This document shows, in pieces, positions 42,957-51,045 of a stretch of 64,000 nt of DNA. The notes below the pieces were generated by a model. The model was not told the origin of the DNA. It saw only the letters and a list, made by a program, of their open reading frames with translations, and ran no database searches. Source of the DNA: an uncultured Muribaculaceae bacterium (GTDB lineage: Bacteria; Bacteroidota; Bacteroidia; Bacteroidales; Muribaculaceae). Within the stretch, counting starts at the first letter, position 1; every line of letters starts with the position of its first letter. The translations under genes were made by a program, and so were the position numbers. Location of the stretch: positions 62,001 to 126,000 of the forward strand of contig CANQZG010000001.1 of assembly GCA_947628305.1 (NCBI GenBank), read 5' to 3'.

Positions 42957-43589
42957 TCACTCCTTGTGAAGCGCATTGGGGTCAAACGGCTTGACACGCA
43001 CCAGAGTCATGTCATCGGGGTTCACGCGGATATCCCCTTTCTCCTCGATTGTCTTGATGTAATGCTCACGAAGTTCCTTGATTTTACGCGCGGCGACCTT
43101 GGGTTTATCGGCGTACACCTTATTAATAACGCGCGTGTCAAGGCCGATTTTATAGAACGCTACATGGATGAACTTCCAGTTCTGGTCGGTCAGGTTATAT
43201 TTTTTCTTGAAACGGTCGGCAATGGCCACACCCTCCGCCGAAGCCTCGGCATCATAAACGCCCCGGTAATACTGCATCAATTCATCCTCGCTCATGATTT
43301 TTTTCAATCCTGCCGTATGGAATCTATCAAGGGCGTTACGTGACTTATTTGTGAGAAGGCCACCGTCAGCGTTGACCAACTTGACAAACATCTTGTCCTC
43401 CTCCTTTACCATCTTGGCGACCTCCCGCTGCTTGGCGGCGTCAAGGTTGACATAACGGCATACATCGTAGGTGGCCCGCTGCACAGCCGGAGTAAAATCC
43501 TTCAACGCATCACAGTCCATAGTCTGCGCCGAAACGCCGAAAAACACCGATAAAGCTGCAATAATAATTGGGTATTTAGATATTTTCAT
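42957..43589 (-). CDS. Secreted helical protein of unknown function
   Basis: Not recognised. The 210-residue product has a signal peptide (MKISKYPIIIAALSVFFGVSAQ). The rest is mostly helical and highly charged (KQREVAKMVKEEDKMFVKL, IADRFKKKYNLTDQNW, PKVAARKIKELREHYIKTIEEKG), with two Cys near the mature N-terminus (MDCDALKDF, YDVCRYV) that could form a disulfide. Periplasmic location is expected. It has a strong promoter and is divergent from the sulfatase gene, so a link with sulfatase export or folding is possible but unproven. Confidence 0.7.
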   Translation of the reverse strand: MKISKYPIIIAALSVFFGVSAQTMDCDALKDFTPAVQRATYDVCRYVNLDAAKQREVAKMVKEEDKMFVKLVNADGGLLTNKSRNALDRFHTAGLKKIMSEDELMQYYRGVYDAEASAEGVAIADRFKKKYNLTDQNWKFIHVAFYKIGLDTRVINKVYADKPKVAARKIKELREHYIKTIEEKGDIRVNPDDMTLVRVKPFDPNALHKE

Positions 43590-43642
43590 GGCTTTTTTAG
43601 TTAAAAGTTTCGTTTTCTAAAGAAAAGTTTATAATTTAGCAA

Positions 43643-43673
43643 CAAAATTAGCATATTATCTTATAAAAACAAA
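43643..43673 (-). promoter_or_regulatory. Promoter of the secreted helical protein gene
   Basis: On the minus strand TTTG (43670-43673), 19 bp, TAATTTTG (43643-43650). It lies in the divergent gap before the sulfatase gene; no full consensus is seen for the sulfatase direction. Confidence 0.65.
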
Positions 43674-43699
43674 AACAAAAACCTATAAAAATCGCAATC

Positions 43700-45268
43700 A
43701 TGGCCTTAAATCTTCGCAAAATAGCCATCGGAGCAGGGACTCTAACCATGGCAGGCTCTCTATATGCCCAGAAGAACGCTCCCGCCAAGGACTCGCGCAT
43801 GAACGTGCTGTTCATCGCCGTGGACGACATGAAACCGTGGATATCACCTTACGGCGACCCAATCGCCCACACTCCCGCGATGGAGGAACTCGCGGCGCGT
43901 GGAACGACATTCAACAACGCTTATTGCCAAGTGGCGTTGAGCGGCCCGACTCGTTCAAGCCTCCTTACAGGACTCAACCCCGACCACACAGGCGTGTGGT
44001 GGCTCATGGGGTCGTTCCGCAAGAACAACCCCGACATAGTCACCTTGCCACAATGTTTCAAGAACCAAGGATATGAGACCGTCGGTGTCGGTAAAATCTA
44101 CCACCCGTTAAAGGACAAGACCGTCAAGGACGACCCCGTGTCATGGAGCAAGCCTTACATCAAGACAAGCGCACCGGCCTACCGCCTCGCCAACGGGCGT
44201 GTGGCGACAGAATGCGCCGACGTGCCCGATAACGGATATGTCGATGGCATAATAGCCGAGGAGGCCGTCAAGGAAATGAAACGCCTGAAGGACGGGGACA
44301 AGCCGTTCTTCCTCGCCGTCGGGTTCAAGAAACCGCACCTGCCGTTCTGTGCGCCCAAGAAATACTGGGATTTATATGACCGCGAGAAGATGCCGGTAGC
44401 CGAGTTCCAGGACATGGCGAAAAACGGGGTCGAATACGCCTACCACAACAGCCTTGAAATCAAGGGATATTCCGACATACCTCCGTTCGAGAGTTTCGTT
44501 GACACAAAACACCTCGACACCGAGACACAGAAAAGGCTTCTGCACGCCTATTACGCCTGCATCTCCTACACCGACGCCCAGATAGGCAAACTGCTCGCGG
44601 CACTTGACGAGAACGGCTTGGCCGACAACACGGTCATCGTGCTGTTCGGCGACCATGGCTATCATCTGGGCGACCACGGCCTATGGAACAAAATCACCGA
44701 CTTCGAGCAATCGACCCACGTGCCATTGCTCATCGCAGCCCCCGGCACACGCAAAGGGAACAAGACATCGTCGCTCGCATCGTTCACCGACATTTACCCT
44801 ACCATCTGCGACCTAACCGGCGTGACCCCACCGCCCCATCTTGACGGCGTGAGTCTCGTCCCGGCCATGAAGAACCCCAAGGCCAAGGTCAAAGATTACT
44901 GCATCAGCCAGGTGAGCCGCACATCGGCCGAAGATTACACCATCAGTTCCGACACCGACCTCGAAGGCAAGGCCGACTGGCTCAAGAACGACATTATGGG
45001 GTATGCGATACGCGATGGACGATATCGGCTTGTCGAATGGACCAAGGGGTTCAAGACCTATCAGCCGTTCAACGATGATGTCGAAATCATGGGATATGAA
45101 CTGTATGACTACGACAAAGACCCGTTAGAGACGGTAAATGTCGCCGGCGATAAAAAATATGCCAAAGTTGTCGAACGCCTGAAAAAGCAACTCCACGACT
45201 ATTACCGGCAAAGCTACGAATCGCCTATGAGCGCACCGATAGCCGAATGCGCCTCCCGCAAGAAATAA
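43700..45268 (+). CDS. S1-family sulfatase, serine type (iduronate-2-sulfatase-like)
   Basis: Hydrolyses sulfate esters on glycans such as glycosaminoglycans or mucin. The 522-residue product has a signal peptide (GAGTLTMAGSLYAQ), VLFIAVDDMKPW with the metal-binding Asp pair, and the maturation motif SGPTR (Ser81, Pro83, Arg85) in CQVALSGPTRSSLLTG. It also has GFKKPHLPFCAPKKYWDLYD, typical of iduronate-2-sulfatase-like S1 subfamilies, and LFGDHGYHLGDHGLWNK with metal ligands. Because the converted residue is Ser, not Cys, it needs an anaerobic sulfatase-maturating enzyme (anSME) to make formylglycine; none is encoded in this window. With the GH89 enzyme at 54.8 kb, heparan-type or mucin glycans are plausible targets. 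Confidence 0.93.
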   Translation: MALNLRKIAIGAGTLTMAGSLYAQKNAPAKDSRMNVLFIAVDDMKPWISPYGDPIAHTPAMEELAARGTTFNNAYCQVALSGPTRSSLLTGLNPDHTGVWWLMGSFRKNNPDIVTLPQCFKNQGYETVGVGKIYHPLKDKTVKDDPVSWSKPYIKTSAPAYRLANGRVATECADVPDNGYVDGIIAEEAVKEMKRLKDGDKPFFLAVGFKKPHLPFCAPKKYWDLYDREKMPVAEFQDMAKNGVEYAYHNSLEIKGYSDIPPFESFVDTKHLDTETQKRLLHAYYACISYTDAQIGKLLAALDENGLADNTVIVLFGDHGYHLGDHGLWNKITDFEQSTHVPLLIAAPGTRKGNKTSSLASFTDIYPTICDLTGVTPPPHLDGVSLVPAMKNPKAKVKDYCISQVSRTSAEDYTISSDTDLEGKADWLKNDIMGYAIRDGRYRLVEWTKGFKTYQPFNDDVEIMGYELYDYDKDPLETVNVAGDKKYAKVVERLKKQLHDYYRQSYESPMSAPIAECASRKK

Positions 45269-45272
45269 CCCT

Positions 45273-45311
45273 AAAAAAGAGAAGGAGGGCAATGCCCACC
45301 TTCTCTTTTTT
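45273..45311. terminator. Bidirectional terminator between sulfatase and SDR genes
   Basis: An 18-bp stem with one mismatch, AAAAAAGAGAAGGAGGGC / GCCCACCTTCTCTTTTTT, loop AAT. It works in both directions through its A and T runs, and it overlaps the SDR stop codon. Confidence 0.85.
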
Positions 45312-46104
45312 AACGCGTACCCGCGCCCATGGTCTGCACACCGCCTCCGTTGACAAACAATGTCTGACCACTGACCCATGCCGACACCGGAGCGGCAAAA
45401 TACAATACCGCCCCGGCTATGTCTGACACCTCGCCGATGCGCTTTAACGGTGTATGGGCGAGCATCGCCTCCTGAAGCCACGGGGTAAGCACCGACTCCA
45501 GCGCATGGGTGCGTGTCGCACCCGGGCCGACATTGTTGACCCGCACGCCCATCGGACCGAAATCGTATGCAAGATTAGCGGCGAGATGATTCAAAGCCGC
45601 CTTTGAAGAGGCATAAACACCCATATCAGGTTCCTTATTCACACTGCTCATCGACGTTATATTGACAACGCTGCCATAACCCGACTTAGCCATGTAAGGC
45701 ACCACGAGCTGACACAACCTCCAGGGCGCGATTACATTTATATTATATATCCGTTCGACATACTGGCGGTCAATCTTGAACGGGTCCTCACGGCCTCCAC
45801 CCCCGACTCCCGCGTTATTTACGAGAACATTGACCGTCCCATAGGTCTCCACAGTGTTATTCACAAGATTGACAAGGTCACCGTCATCAAGCACATTGCA
45901 CGCGATGGGGGTCGCATCACCCCCGAGAGCGACAATCCCGTCGGCCACAACCCGTGCCTTTTCAGCTGACAGGTCACTGACCATCACCGACGCCCCGGCC
46001 GCGGCAAGTATTTCGGCACACCCTTTGCCTATACCGTCCCCACCACCGGTGACAACCGCCACCTTTCCGGCAAGGTCAAACAATTTTGCAATATCGTCTT
46101 TCAT
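45310..46104 (-). CDS. Short-chain dehydrogenase, 7alpha-hydroxysteroid dehydrogenase-like
   Basis: An NAD(P)-dependent cytoplasmic oxidoreductase. The 264-residue product has the Rossmann motif TGGGDGIG (19-26), NNAG (96-99) and catalytic Ser151, Tyr164 and Lys168 (ITSMSS, YASSK). Along its length it closely resembles the E. coli HdhA pattern, for example AGASVMVSDLSAE, HLAANLAYDFG, VTPWLQEAMLAHTPLKRIG and the ending WVSGQTLFVNGGGVQ. HdhA oxidises the 7alpha-hydroxyl of bile acids, and related enzymes occur in gut Bacteroides. Other SDRs of this branch act on sugars or ketoacids, so the substrate is unproven. It is downstream of, and co-directional with, lacI, and its start codon lies in a perfect inverted repeat. 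Confidence 0.85.
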   Translation of the reverse strand: MKDDIAKLFDLAGKVAVVTGGGDGIGKGCAEILAAAGASVMVSDLSAEKARVVADGIVALGGDATPIACNVLDDGDLVNLVNNTVETYGTVNVLVNNAGVGGGGREDPFKIDRQYVERIYNINVIAPWRLCQLVVPYMAKSGYGSVVNITSMSSVNKEPDMGVYASSKAALNHLAANLAYDFGPMGVRVNNVGPGATRTHALESVLTPWLQEAMLAHTPLKRIGEVSDIAGAVLYFAAPVSAWVSGQTLFVNGGGVQTMGAGTR

Positions 46105-46133
46105 AATGAATCATATACAGAGTATTCATTATG
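46102..46133 (-). promoter_or_regulatory. Inverted repeat covering the SDR start codon
   Basis: CATAATGAAT and ATTCATTATG, 10 bp perfect, 12-nt loop. In the mRNA it would pair the ATG with upstream sequence, or it may be a regulator site at DNA level. Confidence 0.5.
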
Positions 46134-46192
46134 AACATACATTTCAAGCAATTAGTTCCCGTAAAGAATTAAAACTGTTACTTAATAAAAAT

Positions 46193-47212
46193 TTAGGTGT
46201 ATATTTTCTTTATGGAAGCACCCGCTATAATTTCCGGTGGCAATATTATTCCCGGTTTCCACTCTTCAGTTCCGAGAATTGAATCTATCAAGAGCTTGGT
46301 GGCCACCATTCCAATATGTTCAATCGGTTGTGCTATTCGGGTAATCGGCGGATTTAAATAGTCCAAAAATACATTGTTGTCAAAAGATATAATAGAAATA
46401 TCATCTGGTATCTTCAGGCCATTTTCATTGATAGCTTTCACTGCGCCAAGCATGATTGTACTTGAGCATGCCAATATCGCTGTAGGCGGTTTTTTCGACA
46501 TCAGGCGAAGGCGTGTCTCCACGTAACCGCTTTGAATGGAATACTCATTCCCTGAAATCGCAATCCTATCAACAAACCCCGCGTCGGTCATGGCATCACT
46601 GTATCCTTGCACACGCTTTTTTGACGTAATAGATGACGGAACCCCCTGTAGGCACAATATATCACGATGCCCGGACCCTATCAGCAATTTAGTGGCATCA
46701 TACGCCCCCTTATAATTATCAGTTGCAACGTATGTGAGATTTGTATCCTCGAAATAACGGTCAATCAGGACAACCGGCATGTGTTCCGACATCTTGAGAA
46801 ATTTATCGGGACTTTCCGAGGATGGAGCCGCGATTATGCCGTCAACATTTCTCGACAATAACATTTCCAACGCATTCTCTTCCTCTACGGGACTTTCCCC
46901 TGTGTCGATAAGCATTACAGGGAAAGTATATTTGTCAGCCTCACGTATGACAATGCTTGCGATGTTGGAAAAAAATGGATTATCAATCTTGGGGACGAGC
47001 AAACCTATTGTATGAAACAGGTTTCTACGAAGACTTTGCGCGGCATAATTAGGTCTGAACTCCAGCTTGCACGCAGCCTCCCTAACCTTCTCTTGAGAGG
47101 CTTTACTTATCCGGTATTCTTCTGATTTATTGTTCAATACACGGGATATTGTAGTCACCGACAGACCGGTATAAGCCGATAGGTCAGAAAGGGTTGTTTT
47201 TTTTCCTGGCAT
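46193..47212 (-). CDS. LacI-family transcriptional regulator
   Basis: A sugar-responsive DNA-binding repressor or activator. The 339-residue product starts with the LacI HTH (TTLSDLSAYTGLSVTTISRVLNNK) and hinge helix (NYAAQSLRR). The periplasmic-binding-like effector domain has HTIGLLVPKIDNPFFSNI, DGIIAAPS, VVLIDRYF and ISIISFDNNVFLDYLNPPITRIAQP. It lies just downstream of the rbsK operon. The TTTGCGCA sites at three promoters of this region are its best candidate operators. The effector may be ribose or a nucleoside, by analogy with RbsR (inference). Confidence 0.93.
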   Translation of the reverse strand: MPGKKTTLSDLSAYTGLSVTTISRVLNNKSEEYRISKASQEKVREAACKLEFRPNYAAQSLRRNLFHTIGLLVPKIDNPFFSNIASIVIREADKYTFPVMLIDTGESPVEEENALEMLLSRNVDGIIAAPSSESPDKFLKMSEHMPVVLIDRYFEDTNLTYVATDNYKGAYDATKLLIGSGHRDILCLQGVPSSITSKKRVQGYSDAMTDAGFVDRIAISGNEYSIQSGYVETRLRLMSKKPPTAILACSSTIMLGAVKAINENGLKIPDDISIISFDNNVFLDYLNPPITRIAQPIEHIGMVATKLLIDSILGTEEWKPGIILPPEIIAGASIKKIYT

Positions 47213-47244
47213 TATTGGCGAGAATCACGATTGGTTATCAACCG

Positions 47245-47274
47245 CAAAGGTAATCAAATTTCGTAAAAAAGCAA
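47245..47274 (-). promoter_or_regulatory. Promoter of the LacI-family gene
   Basis: On the minus strand TTG (47272-47274), 19 bp, TACCTTTG (47245-47252). It has no TTTGCGCA pair, so the regulator is probably made constitutively. Between this promoter and the MITE-like element (47275-47400) nothing else is seen. Confidence 0.6.
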
Positions 47275-47403
47275 GGAAAAGGGCACAAGCATCTCGGCCA
47301 GTCCTGTCCCTGACTTATACAATCTCCAAAATCTAACTAAATCGCTTATTCGCCAATAATGTATATGCCAATTAATTCGTTAGCAACGATTGAAAAAGTT
47401 TTA

Positions 47404-47671
47404 GAGTATGTTTGAATTTAACAGTCGAATTTTTATAGGCAGGTTTCGAGACAGTTCCGGGTCTCCGAGCGAGGAGTGCATCGAGATACATGACGAGCGA
47501 GAGACTCGGAAATGACCGGAAGATGCCGTCAAGGAGTCCTACGGGCGGTCTCTTGGACGCTTTTGCCCCTTTGCCTCGGTCACGATGCCCGTATCGCTCC
47601 CTCGGCTGCATGGCCAAAATCATTCCAAGACTCCGCATAAAAATTTCTGTCTGTTAAATCCAAACATACTC
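47404..47671. mobile_element. MITE-like element 2 (268 bp)
   Basis: Terminal inverted repeats begin GAGTATGTTTGAATTTAACAG (left, 47404-47424) with 20 of 21 bases matching on the right (47651-47671). With one gap, similarity extends to about 38 bp (ATTTTTAT). It is flanked by TTA on both sides (47401-47403, 47672-47674). The right-hand TTA is the stop codon of the glycerol-1-phosphate dehydrogenase gene, so insertion kept or supplied the stop. An 88-codon open frame crosses it on the minus strand but looks unlike a real protein. No transposase is present. Confidence 0.65.
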
Positions 47672-48991
47672 TTAGGAACGGAATATATTATCGAGCCACT
47701 TGTCAAGAAGTCCGGTGCGGACAGCGACATCAAGGATTGTAAATCGACGGCGAATCTGCTGCGCACGTATGGCACTTGAGCGGAGACGCGTTTTTGTAAT
47801 CCCTATCTGTTCAGGTTCTGTAGGCGCACCCACCAAAGCGAGCGATTGACGCACCTCGGCGAGTGGAAGTATCTGCTCCCGTAGGCGCGCTTGTATCCTC
47901 GGCCAATTATCCCTTAGCGTAGAGAGCTGGCGACGGAGTTCGTCGGAGGTGGAGTATTTGGCTGTAAGTTCGGTTTCACCGATAGTAGGGAAATCGGTAT
48001 CCTTGAACATCTCACGTGACATTTCAACCTGCGCTTCAAGCGTAGGCCACGCCACTACACAAGCGTCAATGTCAAGTCCTGTGAAATCTTCGGCAAAGAA
48101 CTGCTCATAAAGAGCCGTTGACATCAGGGTGCCTATGCTTACTTGAAAACCGTGTGAAGGCACCGTACCATCCGCCATTTCGTGATGCTCCATATTCCAA
48201 AGATGCGAGAACTGGTGGTCGGCACCACTCGCCGGACGACTTGACTGATGAATCTGCATGGCAAAACCACTCATCAGCAATCCCTCAACCAAGGCATGCA
48301 ACGCCTCAAGATTACCATCGGCAAGAGCCTGAGGAGAGCACAGCGCAGTCTTCAACTGACCCTGCACCACGTTGAATGACTGCGAATCGATGGATTCCAC
48401 ACCAAGTTCCTCGGCGAGAATCCAGTCGGCACCTGCCGGGATTTTTGCAAAAAGGTCGGCGTAACCGCTGGCTGTCATCTCTTTAGGTGCGGTTGCCATA
48501 ACGTCAATATCAGCCACGAACCCAAGAGGTGCTCGACATGAAAAGGTCTGCTTGGCTCCATTACGGGTAATTGATGCGCCGTAAGCTGTGTAACCATCCA
48601 TCGAAACCGCCGTACCTACAGTCATATAACGGCGACCGAGATGTTCTGACACGAGTTTGGTAAGGTCATTTATAGTCCCGGAACCTACGGCGATTGCAAT
48701 TGCGTCCTTTTCCCTGAGATATTCTTCCAATTCTTCTATGAAGTGCCATTCGGCATGAAGATTAGGGTCGGTAAAAAGATACGGCTCCATCGGGTCAAGC
48801 CCGGCATCGGCGAGAAGGGACTGTAACTTTTCACCCGCCACACTCCAGGTCCTGGGGTCGGCGACAATTATGGGACGCTTGCCGGGAAAAAGTCCTGCAA
48901 ACATTTCGGGTGTCTGACTTAACACTCCGCGACCTATCGAAAGTTTTTTGGTGTCAGATGCGTTAGCCAGTATTTTTTCAATTCTATTCAT
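47672..48991 (-). CDS. sn-Glycerol-1-phosphate dehydrogenase-like enzyme (AraM/EgsA family)
   Basis: A NAD(P)-linked, metal-dependent dehydrogenase of the iron-alcohol-dehydrogenase/dehydroquinate synthase fold. It interconverts dihydroxyacetone phosphate and sn-glycerol 1-phosphate in characterised members. The 439-residue product has VGSGTINDLTKLVSEHLGR (nucleotide binding), VGTAVSMDGYTAYGASIT, ADIDVMATAPKEMTASGYADLFAK (metal Asp) and HLWNMEHHE with SHGFQVSIG (metal His residues). The start at 48991 overlaps the nucleoside hydrolase stop by 8 bp (ATGAATAG), so they are co-translated. It is an unexpected member of a ribose/nucleoside operon. An alternative is oxidation of another sugar phosphate. 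Confidence 0.85.
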   Translation of the reverse strand: MNRIEKILANASDTKKLSIGRGVLSQTPEMFAGLFPGKRPIIVADPRTWSVAGEKLQSLLADAGLDPMEPYLFTDPNLHAEWHFIEELEEYLREKDAIAIAVGSGTINDLTKLVSEHLGRRYMTVGTAVSMDGYTAYGASITRNGAKQTFSCRAPLGFVADIDVMATAPKEMTASGYADLFAKIPAGADWILAEELGVESIDSQSFNVVQGQLKTALCSPQALADGNLEALHALVEGLLMSGFAMQIHQSSRPASGADHQFSHLWNMEHHEMADGTVPSHGFQVSIGTLMSTALYEQFFAEDFTGLDIDACVVAWPTLEAQVEMSREMFKDTDFPTIGETELTAKYSTSDELRRQLSTLRDNWPRIQARLREQILPLAEVRQSLALVGAPTEPEQIGITKTRLRSSAIRAQQIRRRFTILDVAVRTGLLDKWLDNIFRS

Positions 48992-51044
48992 TAGAGTTTG
49001 ATTTTGTAGATTCATCAAAAACGAGAATATTGTGAAAATATTGTTTATCGTTTTCAGCAATGCCTCTCGCCGTAAAACCGAGATAAAGTTTGCCTTTATG
49101 CACCTTAATCCCCTCTGGCTCGAGCGTGCCATATACCGAGATTCCGGCTTTCTTCATGGCTTCCCGGTCAGCGACCCCGGCTACAAGCTGCCGTGGCTCA
49201 ATTATCCGGCCATTAAAGTCAAACACCGTAATATAGGCATAAGATGGAGAACCGTCAAAAAAGGTATGTTTAAGATTATAGTTGCTCTGTCCATCGGAGT
49301 AATAGAGACGGTCTTTGCTCACGTAATACCCTTGCCAGTCATAGTAGGTGTCGCCCTTCTTGCCAAATCCCCGTTTCAGGAATCTCGGACGTCCTACCGG
49401 GACGAGAGTTGTCAGGTCATGGGCGCGAACAGTGGCCTTAGTTACCTTGGTTGATGTATAATCGCCCGTCAAATAGCCATCGGTACAGCTGACTGTAACC
49501 TCTTTCAACGGCGCATTTTTAGCCTCGCTGAGCCGATATATCACAAAACATCGGTAGGCCGGGTTGTCCTTATCGTGGTAATTGATAGTCAAAAGGTCGT
49601 TTTCGGCATCGATTGAAGGATGTTCTTCTGAAAAATCACCGATATAATAGTAGTCGTCACATTGGTGAGTCCCGATGTTGGCATTCGGCGAATATTTCAC
49701 CCTCCCTACAAGCGGACATCCCCAGTAAGCACCTTTTTCGTTGCACGAACTGAAGCACCCCGACCAAAGATAACGGTCATCGCCATCAGCCTCCACCGCG
49801 CAATTTGTACCATGTCCGAAACCGGAAAGTATCATATACTCGTCAACCGAAGTGAGAATATCGGTACCCGGATTCTGACGGGATTTTATAAAATATAACT
49901 TCTCACGGTCACATTGAGTGTACCAGATTGAACCGTCAGGGTCAAAATCGAAACCCTGTATGGCCGTTCTTACCGGGAGGGATGTGTTGCGACTAAATAT
50001 GTTCGCTTCACTAAATCGGTCAAGGCCCATAGTGCATGATGACCAAGAGTCCCTTTTCTGTGAACGTGGCGGGCAAATAGTGGTAAAGATTATGTGGTCA
50101 CGGATGTCACGGGCCTGTTTCCCACTTAGAGTGAGCACTCGGTGCTGTCCACCGGGTTTCGGAATAAAGTTTGTGAACCCCTTATTATCCACTGAGACAA
50201 TACCGGGTTCTCCCATGCCGAACATTTCGGGATTAGTCACAAAAATCACCGAAAGCAGGTCCCAAGTGGCTCGGTTATACGGCATCTTTTTATAATTCTT
50301 ATATCCCTCGACCACCGGATGAACCTCAGCCCAAAAGAAACATTGCTCTATGGCTTTTGCAGGATACTGCGCCATGACTCCAAGTTCGAAAGGATTTTGA
50401 TAAATTGGGCGTGGCCAGAGACGGAACACCGTCTGCATTGCAGGAATATCATTGATAACGTTGAATTCCGCACGTTTCTTCTCTCCGTAGCTACCCGCCA
50501 TGATAGAGAGATATTTAGCCTTTTTGCCCACCAGTCCTTGCCCGTCGAGAGGACTGAACTCATCGGGTTTAGATTTCAGAAGTTTTGCAATATCTGTTCC
50601 GAACCCAAGTGAAATCACCACAACAGAGGTATCAGGACTTTCGGCAAGGAGCCGACGGTACATTTTAACCGGGTCTCCGAAATCCCCCTCTTTCTTAGTA
50701 CGGCCAAAGGCAGGATTCGCCGACACCGCCATTGTATAGTCGCTCCCTTCGTAAACCTCAACTGGAGTAGTCGAACGGCTTATCGGTATCGAAGGATAGC
50801 CATAGTAGGTATTCAGAATATCTATATACGCCGAGGCCCCGGATGTTTTTTTGTGGTTACTTATTCCAAGCAGATTAATTTTACCCTCATCCATTGCCTT
50901 GTAAAGCATGTCAAATGCAAGAGCATCGTCTATATCGTTTCCCATGTCGGTATCGACGATGACCCTTGTAGGTTCGACCGCAGCTGCCGTCAACCCTGAA
51001 AACGCAATGAAAACGGCCAATATATTTTTAATCAGAAATTTCAT
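48984..51044 (-). CDS. Secreted nucleoside hydrolase fused to a beta-propeller-like domain
   Basis: The 686-residue product has a signal peptide (MKFLIKNILAVFIAFSGLTAAA). Its N-terminal inosine-uridine-preferring nucleoside hydrolase domain (about 25-330) has DTDMGNDIDDALAF (calcium-binding Asp31, 33, 39, 40), ISLGFGTDIAKLL and ATWDLLSVIFV with a family Asp. The C-terminal half (about 360-680) is not part of the usual enzyme. It is beta-rich with QGFDFDPDGSIWYTQ, DRYLWSGCFSSCNEKG and VHKGKLYLGF, like a beta-propeller of the helveticin/phage receptor-binding type. It should release ribose from nucleosides outside the cytoplasm, feeding the permease and ribokinase encoded upstream. 1 bp separates it from the permease stop. 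Confidence 0.85.
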   Translation of the reverse strand: MKFLIKNILAVFIAFSGLTAAAVEPTRVIVDTDMGNDIDDALAFDMLYKAMDEGKINLLGISNHKKTSGASAYIDILNTYYGYPSIPISRSTTPVEVYEGSDYTMAVSANPAFGRTKKEGDFGDPVKMYRRLLAESPDTSVVVISLGFGTDIAKLLKSKPDEFSPLDGQGLVGKKAKYLSIMAGSYGEKKRAEFNVINDIPAMQTVFRLWPRPIYQNPFELGVMAQYPAKAIEQCFFWAEVHPVVEGYKNYKKMPYNRATWDLLSVIFVTNPEMFGMGEPGIVSVDNKGFTNFIPKPGGQHRVLTLSGKQARDIRDHIIFTTICPPRSQKRDSWSSCTMGLDRFSEANIFSRNTSLPVRTAIQGFDFDPDGSIWYTQCDREKLYFIKSRQNPGTDILTSVDEYMILSGFGHGTNCAVEADGDDRYLWSGCFSSCNEKGAYWGCPLVGRVKYSPNANIGTHQCDDYYYIGDFSEEHPSIDAENDLLTINYHDKDNPAYRCFVIYRLSEAKNAPLKEVTVSCTDGYLTGDYTSTKVTKATVRAHDLTTLVPVGRPRFLKRGFGKKGDTYYDWQGYYVSKDRLYYSDGQSNYNLKHTFFDGSPSYAYITVFDFNGRIIEPRQLVAGVADREAMKKAGISVYGTLEPEGIKVHKGKLYLGFTARGIAENDKQYFHNILVFDESTKSNSNE

Positions 51045-51045
51045 A

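Noticed and set aside
47372-47638. An 88-codon open frame on the minus strand inside MITE-like element 2
   Set aside because: It spans the element's terminal repeat, has strongly biased, arginine-rich composition without a fold, and lacks a promoter or leader. It is probably a by-product of the GC-rich interior.
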